Source: Deltaproteobacteria bacterium UBA5329 (GTDB taxonomy: Bacteria; Desulfobacterota; Syntrophorhabdia; Syntrophorhabdales; Syntrophorhabdaceae). Taken from it: a DNA stretch of 12,618 nucleotides. A model generated the notes under the pieces. That model was given only the letters and a program-made list of their open reading frames with translations, was not told the origin of the DNA and did not search any database. Of this stretch, positions 1 through 6,588 are shown in pieces; the first letter of the stretch is position 1, and each line of letters opens with the position of its first letter. The DNA is taken from NCBI GenBank assembly GCA_002408185.1, contig DHQV01000036.1, positions 1-12,618 on the forward strand, in the 5' to 3' direction. Made by a program: the position numbers and the translations under genes.

Positions 1-1
1 T

Positions 2-61
2 ATCAAAGCCCTCGGGCAGAGGGTTCAGGCGCTAACACTGGAGATATCCCGTGTTGCCTGA
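2..61 (+). CDS. C-terminal tail of an upstream protein (partial)
   Basis: Frame 2 reads IKALGQRVQALTLEISRVA and stops at TGA 59-61. The residue pattern is a plausible amphipathic helix, with hydrophobics spaced three to four apart, unlike the other two forward frames. Only 19 residues are visible, so no family can be named. The 5' part lies outside the window. It could also be chance coding, since a 60-nt open stretch proves little. Confidence 0.35.
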   Translation: MKALGQRVQALTLEISRVA

Positions 62-163
62 GAATCCTGTTTACTTCAGGGGGGTGGGAGTGTCAAAACG
101 ATTGATACTCATATACTAGAATATAATATATGTCTGCCAGACTGTTAAATAATTAAAAGGAGG
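62..163 (+). promoter_or_regulatory. A/T-rich promoter-like leader of the 104-aa gene
   Basis: After the partial gene, the sequence turns A/T-rich around 100-155. TTGATA (102-107) resembles a -35, and TATACT (112-117) and TATAAT (122-127) resemble -10 elements. The TTGATA to TATAAT spacer is only 14 nt, so no pair is ideal. A strong purine run AAAGGAGG ends at 163. The exact promoter cannot be fixed from sequence. Confidence 0.25.
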
Positions 164-211
164 ATGGCGATTCCCCTGATGGTTAAAACCACCAGTCCCC
201 TCGCCGGATAA
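164..211 (+). other. Possible 15-codon upstream ORF within a two-tier RNA hairpin
   Basis: ATG 164 opens MAIPLMVKTTSPLAG and stops at TAA 209-211, one codon before GTG 215 and in the same frame. AGGAGG (158-163) abuts the ATG with no spacing, which is poor for initiation there. The same bases fold well. GGCGA (166-170) pairs with TCGCC (201-205). Across a C-rich internal loop, CTGaTGGT (176-183) pairs with ACCAcCAG (188-195) around a TAAA loop. The segment may be an RNA structure, a leader peptide, or both. Confidence 0.3.
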
Positions 212-214
212 TCT

Positions 215-529
215 GTGGAATTGTTTGTAGTAATGGACAAATCAATGCTTGGCCGTGGGGTCTTCGGCATCTTTTCAAGTATGGAAAAAGCCATGGAGTT
301 TATAGGAAGCTTTCAATTTCACTGTCTGGTCCTGGCTTTTCCTCTTATAGGCGCCTATGACGAATCGGGAAAGATCTATGCGGCGCACACATATGATAAT
401 TTTTACGATACGCACGTTTTCGACGGGATATATTCCCAAAGCGAACTTGCCTACGAAGCCGTCGGACAAAAAGGGCTCATCATCGAATTCGTAATCGACC
501 TGCCCGATGAAAAAAAGATAGTCATGTAA
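215..529 (+). CDS. Small conserved-looking protein of unknown function, 104 aa
   Basis: I do not recognise this gene. It is an open frame with good codon character and an alternating strand/helix pattern. The start is FVVMDKS, then GVFGIFSSMEKAMEFIG (strand plus helix), then a hydrophobic strand (LVLAFPLIGAY) and an acidic C-terminus. There is no signal peptide, membrane span or Cys/His metal motif, so it is probably a small cytosolic alpha/beta domain. GTG 215 is the first possible start, because an in-frame TAA lies at 209-211; ATG 233 is an alternative. Neither has a close Shine-Dalgarno. The strong AGGAGG at 158-163 lies on the far side of a predicted hairpin. The gene appears to be transcribed alone. 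Confidence 0.65.
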   Translation: MELFVVMDKSMLGRGVFGIFSSMEKAMEFIGSFQFHCLVLAFPLIGAYDESGKIYAAHTYDNFYDTHVFDGIYSQSELAYEAVGQKGLIIEFVIDLPDEKKIVM

Positions 530-627
530 AAGCGTCGTGTCCCGTGACGATAATCATCCATGAGAACATACTGCCAGTGACCCATTACGGAATATAATGA
601 TGCTCACTTGCCCGCGATCGAAGAATA
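530..627. other. Intergenic segment: weak hairpin and a possible secondary promoter
   Basis: This is the first part of the 303-nt gene-free stretch between the small protein and the ATPase. CGTCGTG (533-539) can pair with CGTGACG (543-549), including two G-U pairs, around a TCC loop. This is a possible weak terminator just after the stop, but no T-run follows. CTGCCA (571-576) and a perfect TATAAT (593-598), 16 nt apart, could form a second promoter reading toward the riboswitch. I see no coding signal. Confidence 0.3.
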
Positions 628-656
628 TTGAATTCGTCGATCAGATACCGTATACT
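628..656 (+). promoter_or_regulatory. Sigma70-like promoter for the Mn riboswitch / ATPase transcript
   Basis: TTGAAT (628-633) and TATACT (651-656) are separated by exactly 17 nt. A start around 662-664 would place the transcript 5' end a few bases before the aptamer's P1 strand at 669. This fit supports both the promoter and the riboswitch call. Confidence 0.6.
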
Positions 657-668
657 TACACAACCCAT

Positions 669-768
669 AAAGGGGAGTAGCGTCCATATTCGGCATCATC
701 GTCAATACGTTGGGTAAGCAAACCGACCGGTATGCCGGTTACTCGAAAGTGTAACGCGCGAGACCTTT
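669..768 (+). promoter_or_regulatory. yybP-ykoY manganese riboswitch (aptamer)
   Basis: The segment begins AAAGGGGAGTAGC (669-681) and ends GAGACCTTT (760-768), the two hallmark conserved ends of the yybP-ykoY family. AAAGG (669-673) pairs with CCTTT (764-768) as P1. The internal CGTCAATACG also matches the family core, and ACCGG-TATG-CCGGT forms an apical hairpin. The family binds Mn2+ and controls manganese exporters, including P-type ATPases and MntP, Alx and TerC-type proteins. The conserved bases are seen; ligand binding is inferred from the family. The downstream gene is a P2-type ATPase, a known target class. Confidence 0.9.
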
Positions 769-832
769 GCCAGAGCGACATGCCGTCATTAATTTCAGAC
801 AGGCATATCGCACCATCGGAAAAGGAGAGCAT
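769..832 (+). promoter_or_regulatory. Riboswitch expression platform with sequestrable Shine-Dalgarno
   Basis: The ATPase Shine-Dalgarno lies in AAAAGGAGAG (820-829), 5 nt before ATG 833. The P1 3' strand CCTTTGCC (764-771) can pair with GGAAAAGG (818-825), 7 of 8 bases with one G-A mismatch. The competing P1 helix uses the same CCTTT. Between the two lies a hairpin, ATGCCGTC (780-787) with GAC-A-GGCAT (798-806, one bulge), which would bring the arms together. There is no T-run, so translational control, switched on by Mn2+, is the likely mode. The pairing is seen; the mechanism is inferred. Confidence 0.6.
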
Positions 833-3460
833 ATGGACAAGATGCGATATCACCTCGAACAACTGGACAACCTGTACGGACAGCTCGGCACCCGGCCCGA
901 CGGCCTCACGACACAGGAGGCCGCTCAGAGACTCGATCAATTCGGTCCGAACGAACTAAAAGCGAAAAGAAAGAAAACGCCTTTCATGATGTTCCTTGAT
1001 CAATTCAAGGATTTCATGATCCTCGTCCTTATCGCCGCCGCCATAGTGGCGGGCATAGTTGGTGAACTGACCGACACGCTCATCATTATAGCGATAGTCA
1101 TCGCAAACGCGGTTATCGGCTTCATACAGGAGTACCGGGCCGAGAAGGCAATAGAAGCATTGAAGCAGATGGCGGCGCCAATGGTCAATGTCCTGCGCGA
1201 TGGGCGTGGCGCGTCGATCGCCTCCCGCGAAGTGGTACCCGGCGATATAGTGCTTCTGGAAGCAGGCGCAATTATCCCCGCCGATATGCGCCTTATTGAA
1301 AGCGCCCAGCTGAAAATTGACGAAGCCGCGCTGACAGGAGAATCGGTGCCCGTAGAGAAGTCTACCGCCGTACTCTCAGACCCGGGGCTCCCCTTAGGGG
1401 ACAGGGTCAATATGGCATATAAGGGGACTGTGGCCACGTACGGCAGGGGCTCAGGGCTTGTCGTGGACACGGGAATGGAAACTGAGCTCGGCAAAATAGC
1501 GTCCATGCTGCAAGATGAAAGCGAAGTAAGAACCCCTCTGCAGAAACGTCTTGCTGGATTTGGAAAGAACCTGGCGATCATCATTCTCATTATCTGTGCC
1601 ATCGTATTTGCGATAGGACTCGTACGCGGGGTAGCGCCGCTCCTTATGCTTTTAACTGCTATCTCTCTTGCCGTCGCGGCCATACCGGAGGCACTGCCCG
1701 CCGTGATCACGATATCGCTCGCCATCGGCGCAAAAAAAATGGTCACGAAGAACGCCCTGATCAGGAAACTTCCTGCCGTAGAGACCCTTGGCTCCGTAAC
1801 ATATATATGCTCCGACAAGACAGGGACCCTTACTTATAACCGGATGACCGTCGAAGAGATATATGCCGGAGGCCGCATACTTTCGAAAACAGACCCTCAG
1901 GTCGCCAAACTTGAGGAATTGATGACGGGGCTTGCCCTCAATAATGACTCCCGCGAAGGGAACGGGGGCTTTATAGGTGATCCCACGGAAGTCGCCCTTT
2001 ATGTCATTGCCAAAGAAAACGGCTATCAAAGGGAAAGTGTCGAGGGGAAATTCCCGCGCGTCGGAGAGATCCCTTTCGATTCTGACCGTAAATCGATGAC
2101 GACGGTTCACCGGCGCCCCGGGGGCCGTTTCGTCTCCTACACGAAGGGAGCCCCCGACATGCTCCTCGAAAAGGCTGAAGCCGTACTTGTAAACGGCAAG
2201 GCCGAGGGGATCGACAGGGATCAGTTGCTGGCCGCAAACGATGACATGGCGGAACGGGGATTGCGCGTATTGTGCATCGCCAGACGGGAATGGGATACGC
2301 TTCCCGAAGGCCTTCCCGCGGATATGGTAGAAAGCCGCCTGGTGATCCTCGGCCTTGTGGGCATGATGGACCCTCCCCGTGACGAAGCCAGACAGGCCGT
2401 CGATCTGTGCAAGACGGCCGGGATAAAACCCGTCATGATAACCGGCGACCATCCCGTTACAGCCGCCGCGGTCGCGAAAAGGATCGGGATCCTCGATGAG
2501 GGGGGCGAGGTAATTACGGGAAAAGAGCTCGAAGCGATGCCCGATAATGAATTTGCAGAAAGGGTGGAGCATATCGAGGCGTACGCCAGGGTTGCCCCCG
2601 AGCAGAAATTGAAGATAGTGAAGGCCCTTCAGGCCAGGCATCAGTTCGTTGCCATGACGGGTGACGGCGTCAATGACGCGCCTGCTCTCAAGCGCGCCGA
2701 TATCGGTGTGGCGATGGGGATCACAGGGACCGACGTTTCCAAGGAAGCAGCCGCAATGATCCTGCTCGACGATAATTTTTCCACTATCGTGCAGGCAGTC
2801 AAAGAAGGCAGGAAGATTTACGACAATATCCGGAAGTTTATACGCTATTTGCTCGCAACAAACTCCGGTGAGATCATGACCATATTTTTCGCCCAGATCC
2901 TCGGTTTCCCTATCCCCCTCCTGCCAATACATATTCTCTGGATAAACCTGGTCACGGACAGTCTGCCCGCCCTGGCCCTGTCCGTGGAGCCGGCCGAAGA
3001 CGATGTGATGCAGAGGCCGCCGAGAGATCCGGGAGAGAGCATATTTGCCCACGGCCTCGGGGTCCAGACGGTCTGGGTAGGTGCGTTGATGGCCATACTC
3101 GTGCTTTCCGTGCAGTATACTTTTATGAGTTCCGGAAACGGGAAATGGCAGACAATGGTCTTCACGGTGCTGTGCTTTACACAACTCGCAAATGCGCTCG
3201 CAATAAGGTCCGACAAGAAATCGCTCTTCCAGCAGGGACTCCTCTCGAACAAGGCCATGCTCGGGGCGATAATCCTGTCGATCCTCATGCAGCTTGCCGT
3301 AGTATATGTGGGGCCGCTCAACGGCATATTCCGGACACAACCCCTGAGCTTTCAGGAAATTTCCATCTGTGCAGGCGTTTCCGCAATAGTCTTTGCGGCG
3401 GTCGAGATCGAAAAATTGATCCGGCGCAGGTTGGCCGGTCAGAAAATGGGTCATAATTGA
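833..3460 (+). CDS. P2-type cation-transporting ATPase, probable Mn2+/Ca2+ exporter
   Basis: An 875-residue P-type ATPase with all core motifs: actuator TGES (168-171), phosphorylation site DKTGTLT with Asp328, nucleotide-binding KGAPD (438), TGD (537-539), and hinge TGDGVND (609-615). The membrane ligands resemble SERCA-type pumps: PEALP with Glu286 in M4, Asn677 and Glu680 in M5, and Asn705, Thr708 and Asp709 in M6. This marks a Ca2+/Mn2+-class (IIA) pump rather than a heavy-metal type; there is no CPC motif and no N-terminal metal-binding domain. It should hydrolyse ATP to expel cytosolic divalent cations. ATG 833 is chosen because it follows a good GGAG; the upstream ATG 767 lies inside the riboswitch aptamer. 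The Mn riboswitch makes Mn2+ the favoured substrate, though Ca2+ remains possible. Confidence 0.93.
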   Translation: MDKMRYHLEQLDNLYGQLGTRPDGLTTQEAAQRLDQFGPNELKAKRKKTPFMMFLDQFKDFMILVLIAAAIVAGIVGELTDTLIIIAIVIANAVIGFIQEYRAEKAIEALKQMAAPMVNVLRDGRGASIASREVVPGDIVLLEAGAIIPADMRLIESAQLKIDEAALTGESVPVEKSTAVLSDPGLPLGDRVNMAYKGTVATYGRGSGLVVDTGMETELGKIASMLQDESEVRTPLQKRLAGFGKNLAIIILIICAIVFAIGLVRGVAPLLMLLTAISLAVAAIPEALPAVITISLAIGAKKMVTKNALIRKLPAVETLGSVTYICSDKTGTLTYNRMTVEEIYAGGRILSKTDPQVAKLEELMTGLALNNDSREGNGGFIGDPTEVALYVIAKENGYQRESVEGKFPRVGEIPFDSDRKSMTTVHRRPGGRFVSYTKGAPDMLLEKAEAVLVNGKAEGIDRDQLLAANDDMAERGLRVLCIARREWDTLPEGLPADMVESRLVILGLVGMMDPPRDEARQAVDLCKTAGIKPVMITGDHPVTAAAVAKRIGILDEGGEVITGKELEAMPDNEFAERVEHIEAYARVAPEQKLKIVKALQARHQFVAMTGDGVNDAPALKRADIGVAMGITGTDVSKEAAAMILLDDNFSTIVQAVKEGRKIYDNIRKFIRYLLATNSGEIMTIFFAQILGFPIPLLPIHILWINLVTDSLPALALSVEPAEDDVMQRPPRDPGESIFAHGLGVQTVWVGALMAILVLSVQYTFMSSGNGKWQTMVFTVLCFTQLANALAIRSDKKSLFQQGLLSNKAMLGAIILSILMQLAVVYVGPLNGIFRTQPLSFQEISICAGVSAIVFAAVEIEKLIRRRLAGQKMGHN

Positions 3461-3486
3461 TTTTTGTGAACACGTTCCGTTATACT
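3457..3486 (+). promoter_or_regulatory. Promoter of the cyclase-like gene, predicting a leaderless transcript
   Basis: TTGATT (3457-3462) and TATACT (3481-3486) are spaced 18 nt apart and begin over the ATPase stop codon. Only 7 nt separate the -10 from ATG 3494, and no Shine-Dalgarno is present. The expected transcription start therefore falls at or beside the start codon. Confidence 0.45.
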
Positions 3487-3493
3487 GTGAGCT

Positions 3494-4474
3494 ATGAAGA
3501 ATCCGGCCGGGAATGCCTATGTAGCCTATTTTGACGTACTGGGATTCACGTCGAGGTTTTTGTCAGGGGACCTTCAAAACAGGTACGAAAAGCTTGTCGA
3601 TGCGATCGACAGGGTAAAGGATGACGATATCACCTGCTTCCTCTTCTCTGACAGCATCGTTATTATTTCCCGGTCATTTGCCAAGGTTCGCGAAACATCC
3701 CGCTCTATTTACACGTGGGGCATACTCAACGATTTCTGGCTGCGAGGCGCAATTGCACATGGCGGCCTGACCGATCTCGATTTCTCCAGCTTTATCACGC
3801 GCAACAGGGTGGTACTGCCCTTTCTCGGGGAAGGTTATCTCAAGGCGTACAAACTTGAATCCACCCTCAATATCTCCGGGATAGCGCTCGACAATATCTT
3901 TTTTGAACCGGGAAAGGAGTGCGCGGCGCTCAAAAGGGAGACGGATTACGTTTCCTATGAAGAATATCTGCCGAAGCGGGGATACGAGGACCAAAAGCTG
4001 CTTCTGCTTCCGGAGCACGGCTCGCTCAAACAGATCGTCGATACAATGTACTTTGAAGAAATGCTGAAATCCCACGTGAATGATATCGATAAGTACATCA
4101 ATACATTCATCTTCTTCATCGAAACCCTGCTGAGAACAGCCGACCATGGAACCATCGTCAGATTTCTAGATAATCTGATCAAACAGCTCGAGCTTCATGG
4201 AAGCCATGTGCTCATCCCCAGCAAGGTCGTCATTATCTTCGTCGCTGTGATCGAAGGACTTATCAGGCGCTTCCGGTCCGGAGCATTCAACGGGGCTGGC
4301 CCCAATCCCCAGGAAATGCTCGAGACATACGTGGGCAACATACTGGGTTCGCTGAAAGTCCAGGGTTACCTCCCCACATTTGTCGACTATGTCCTTGAAT
4401 ACGACAAGAAGAGGCACAGCACCGTCTATCGGGACATCAACAAACTGAGGGCGGACTGGTCGGGCTTCGCATAG
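3494..4474 (+). CDS. Nucleotidyl-cyclase-like domain protein of unknown function, 326 aa
   Basis: The N-terminal half follows the plan of a class III nucleotidyl cyclase fold. A first strand AYFDVLGFT carries Asp14, like the F-x-D-x-x-G-F-T metal strand. A hairpin FLFSDSIVII carries Asp53, like the second metal Asp. Then come LRGAIAHGGL (Arg84-Gly85) and a segment GEGYLKAYKLES, resembling the helix that holds the transition-state Asn and Arg. Those two are not obviously conserved, so activity is doubtful. The C-terminal half (about 180-326) is helical with no motif I know. There is no signal peptide or membrane span. It follows the ATPase by 33 nt but appears to have its own promoter. Proteins of this FxDxxGF / SDS / RGAI type are widespread and mostly uncharacterised. 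The fold call is inference from motifs. Confidence 0.7.
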   Translation: MKNPAGNAYVAYFDVLGFTSRFLSGDLQNRYEKLVDAIDRVKDDDITCFLFSDSIVIISRSFAKVRETSRSIYTWGILNDFWLRGAIAHGGLTDLDFSSFITRNRVVLPFLGEGYLKAYKLESTLNISGIALDNIFFEPGKECAALKRETDYVSYEEYLPKRGYEDQKLLLLPEHGSLKQIVDTMYFEEMLKSHVNDIDKYINTFIFFIETLLRTADHGTIVRFLDNLIKQLELHGSHVLIPSKVVIIFVAVIEGLIRRFRSGAFNGAGPNPQEMLETYVGNILGSLKVQGYLPTFVDYVLEYDKKRHSTVYRDINKLRADWSGFA

Positions 4475-4475
4475 C

Positions 4476-4496
4476 CCCTGGTTCCCCCATCCAGGG
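4476..4496. terminator. Hairpin between convergent genes, possible bidirectional terminator
   Basis: CCCTGG (4476-4481) pairs with CCAGGG (4491-4496) around a 9-nt loop, just after the cyclase-like stop and downstream of the lnt stop on the other strand. Neither side has a clear T-run, so function as an intrinsic terminator is uncertain. Confidence 0.3.
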
Positions 4497-4528
4497 CCTG
4501 GAGATTGTATCGCAATTCCCCGACGTCA

Positions 4529-6082
4529 TCATTGACGTGTCCTTTTTGCGCCGGGACCCGGTGAGTCTTGCACCACACGTTTTCGGACCAATCCCGCGAC
4601 AACCACCAGCACAAGAAAGCCCACGCATATAATGACAAAATAATCCCCATGCCGGACGTAAAAAGTCTCTGTATTCTTCAGTGCGTACGTGCCCCGCAAT
4701 ACCTCTTCGGTGAAGATCGGGGTTTTGCCCTCGATACGGCCTCTCGGGTCTATTATCGAGCTTATTCCCGTATTTGCCGCCCTCAAGACATATCTGTCGG
4801 TTTCGATGGCGCGGAACACGTAAAAGGCGAAGTGCTGGTAGGGAGCGGATGTCCTGTTGTACCATGCGTCGTTCGTCAGGTTCACGAGGACCTCGGCGCC
4901 CTGCCGCACGGTGTCGTTCGTAATGTAGGGGAATATCCCTTCAAAACAGATAAGGACCCCGATCTTCCCGACATCTGTTTCGATAGGCCTGTGCCCGTCG
5001 CCGGGCCTGAAATCGGCGCCTATTGCGGTCAGTTTCGCGAGGAACGGAAAATACGAGACTATCGGGGTATATTCGCCGAATGGAACGAGGTGCACCTTGT
5101 TGTAGATCCCGGCGGTATTACCGTCCCGGTCTATATAAAGAACGGTATTGAGGAGGTTTCCGGTGCTCAGCATGCCCACGGTCCCGAATAATAAACGGGA
5201 TCCGAGCATCACGGGCACGGCCTGTACGTACCTGTATGCGGCCGGTTCTCTTCCGAGCAGGAACGGGATGGCCGTCTCGGGCCAAATAATTATATCTGTG
5301 CCCTGCGCCAGACCAAAACTTAACCGGTAGTACTTGCTAACGGTCATCATTTTAAAGGACTCATCCCACTTGATGTCCTGACCTATGTTGCCCTGGACAA
5401 TCGCGGCCTTGAGCTTCCCTTCGTCCCTGTGCTGAAGCCTCACGAAGCCGTAGACGAGCGATGAGGCGAAAATTGCGGCGATCACTACTGTAAAGACAAC
5501 GGGGACCTTCTTGCGGGCCCATATCGTGCAGATAATGCTGTTTGCCGCAACGATCATGAAAGATATGAAAAGTGTGCCCGTTACAGACGCCACCTGTATC
5601 AGGTGAAGGAAGCCGAACTGGGAATGTCCGAGGTATGACCAGGGAAATCCCGTCATCACTATGCCGCGGGAATATTCCAGGATGACCCAGACCGGCGCGG
5701 CAATGAGATACGACGGAGCAGACGTCACCTTCTCCAGATAGGCACAGGCGAACGTAAAGATGCCCGTGTAAAGGGAAAGGTACAGGACGAAGAGAACGAG
5801 GATGAGAATGCTCAAAGGTACGATTATCCCGCCGTACTGGTTCATTGCCACCACAACCCAGTATATAGTCCCGAGCCAGGCAATTATGCCGGTAATAAAA
5901 CCACGGAGAAAAGACCGGCGCAGGTTGTCCTTGTCGATACCGCGCATCAGAGGTACAAGGGCCGCGAAAGCGAGGGGATACAGCGATACGGGCGGCTGTA
6001 TCAGGATGAGCATGAGTCCCGATAGCGCAGCGTATCCGTATTGTGCAATAAGCCTGGAAAAAAGACCCTTTGTTCCCAGCAC
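4529..6082 (-). CDS. lnt: Apolipoprotein N-acyltransferase
   Basis: A 517-residue inner-membrane enzyme that transfers an acyl chain from phospholipid to the N-terminal cysteine of diacylated apolipoproteins, the last step of lipoprotein maturation. About six hydrophobic spans fill residues 10-220. A nitrilase-like periplasmic domain follows (about 225-480), then a C-terminal span near 485-505. The catalytic triad is intact: Glu269 in WPETAIP, Lys329 in YNKVHLVPFGEY and Cys379 in CFEG. The usual CYE reads CFE here (Phe380), and Glu381 is kept. NDAWY and RAANTGIS are also present. Length matches the family. The GTG start at 6082 has GGAGGG about 11 nt upstream, a long spacing. It is the last gene of the phoH operon, 32 nt after ybeY. 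It partners functionally with the LolA-like protein at the right end. Confidence 0.95.
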   Translation of the reverse strand: MLGTKGLFSRLIAQYGYAALSGLMLILIQPPVSLYPLAFAALVPLMRGIDKDNLRRSFLRGFITGIIAWLGTIYWVVVAMNQYGGIIVPLSILILVLFVLYLSLYTGIFTFACAYLEKVTSAPSYLIAAPVWVILEYSRGIVMTGFPWSYLGHSQFGFLHLIQVASVTGTLFISFMIVAANSIICTIWARKKVPVVFTVVIAAIFASSLVYGFVRLQHRDEGKLKAAIVQGNIGQDIKWDESFKMMTVSKYYRLSFGLAQGTDIIIWPETAIPFLLGREPAAYRYVQAVPVMLGSRLLFGTVGMLSTGNLLNTVLYIDRDGNTAGIYNKVHLVPFGEYTPIVSYFPFLAKLTAIGADFRPGDGHRPIETDVGKIGVLICFEGIFPYITNDTVRQGAEVLVNLTNDAWYNRTSAPYQHFAFYVFRAIETDRYVLRAANTGISSIIDPRGRIEGKTPIFTEEVLRGTYALKNTETFYVRHGDYFVIICVGFLVLVVVAGLVRKRVVQDSPGPGAKRTRQ

Positions 6083-6114
6083 CTTAGACAGAACCCTCCA
6101 CCAAGGATCGAAAA

Positions 6115-6588
6115 TTATTCTTTGTTTAGGGGACGATCGGCCATGAGCATCCGGAAATCAGGATTCTCGAGGACCAGTCCCATGAGTTTCTTTTCCCGGT
6201 AACGCATCTTCCTCGCTTCGGAAGCCCCCTTTACGTGGTCATATCCCATGATGTGCACGATTCCGTGAACGATAAGGTTAAAGAGCCTCTCGTAGAAAGG
6301 GATGGCGGCTTCACGGGCCTCGTCGGCCGCACGCTCTACCGAGATGATTATATCCCCCAGGGCCTCACCGGGCATGCCTTCCAGATAGGAAAACGAGATC
6401 ACATTTGTCGGGCGGTCTTTCCCGAAGAACTCGTTGTTCATGACAGCGATCTTTCTGTCATCGACAAAAAGAATACTGAGGTCCCTATCCTGAAGCTTTA
6501 AAAAGACCAGTAATTCCCCTGTTGCGCTCGCGATCAGTTTTCGGTTGAGTTTCATCAGTCTTTGCGAGTTTTTTATCAGTACCGCCAT
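6115..6588 (-). CDS. ybeY: Endoribonuclease YbeY (rRNA maturation factor)
   Basis: A 157-residue single-domain UPF0054 metalloprotein. The zinc signature HGxxHxxGxDH is complete: His108, His112 and His118 in HGIVHIMGYDH. The family segments LSILFVDD, PTNVISFSY and LGDIIIS are all present in order. YbeY acts in 16S rRNA 3' processing and ribosome quality control. The ATG at 6588 has AAGGA 7 nt upstream, and the N-terminal strand (AVLIKNSQ) matches the family start, so the start is well supported. This makes the first 104 nt overlap the end of the 7TM-HD gene in another frame. It is followed by lnt. The YbeX/CorC gene found between ybeY and lnt in enterobacteria is absent. Confidence 0.96.
   Translation of the reverse strand: MAVLIKNSQRLMKLNRKLIASATGELLVFLKLQDRDLSILFVDDRKIAVMNNEFFGKDRPTNVISFSYLEGMPGEALGDIIISVERAADEAREAAIPFYERLFNLIVHGIVHIMGYDHVKGASEARKMRYREKKLMGLVLENPDFRMLMADRPLNKE

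Noticed and set aside
158..214. Fluoride (crcB) riboswitch upstream of the 104-aa gene, suggested by GGAGGATGGCGATTCCCC
   Set aside because: The 5' part resembles the aptamer, but the required CTGATG-plus-pseudoknot segment after the second stem is missing; CTGATG lies before that stem instead. The bases fold better as one nested hairpin, and the downstream gene is not a fluoride exporter.
767..832. Start of the ATPase at ATG 767, adding 22 residues
   Set aside because: This ATG overlaps the conserved CCTTT of the riboswitch P1 and has no Shine-Dalgarno. ATG 833 has GGAG at 5 nt, and the protein from there begins like other P2 ATPases.
1652..3454. A 600-codon open frame antisense to the ATPase
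   Set aside because: It mirrors the codon bias of the ATPase, whose motifs are all intact. The antisense translation has no recognisable domain and no ribosome site.
4568..5191. A 207-codon + strand open frame within lnt
   Set aside because: It is antisense to the catalytic domain of Lnt, and its product is a shadow of that gene with no motif.
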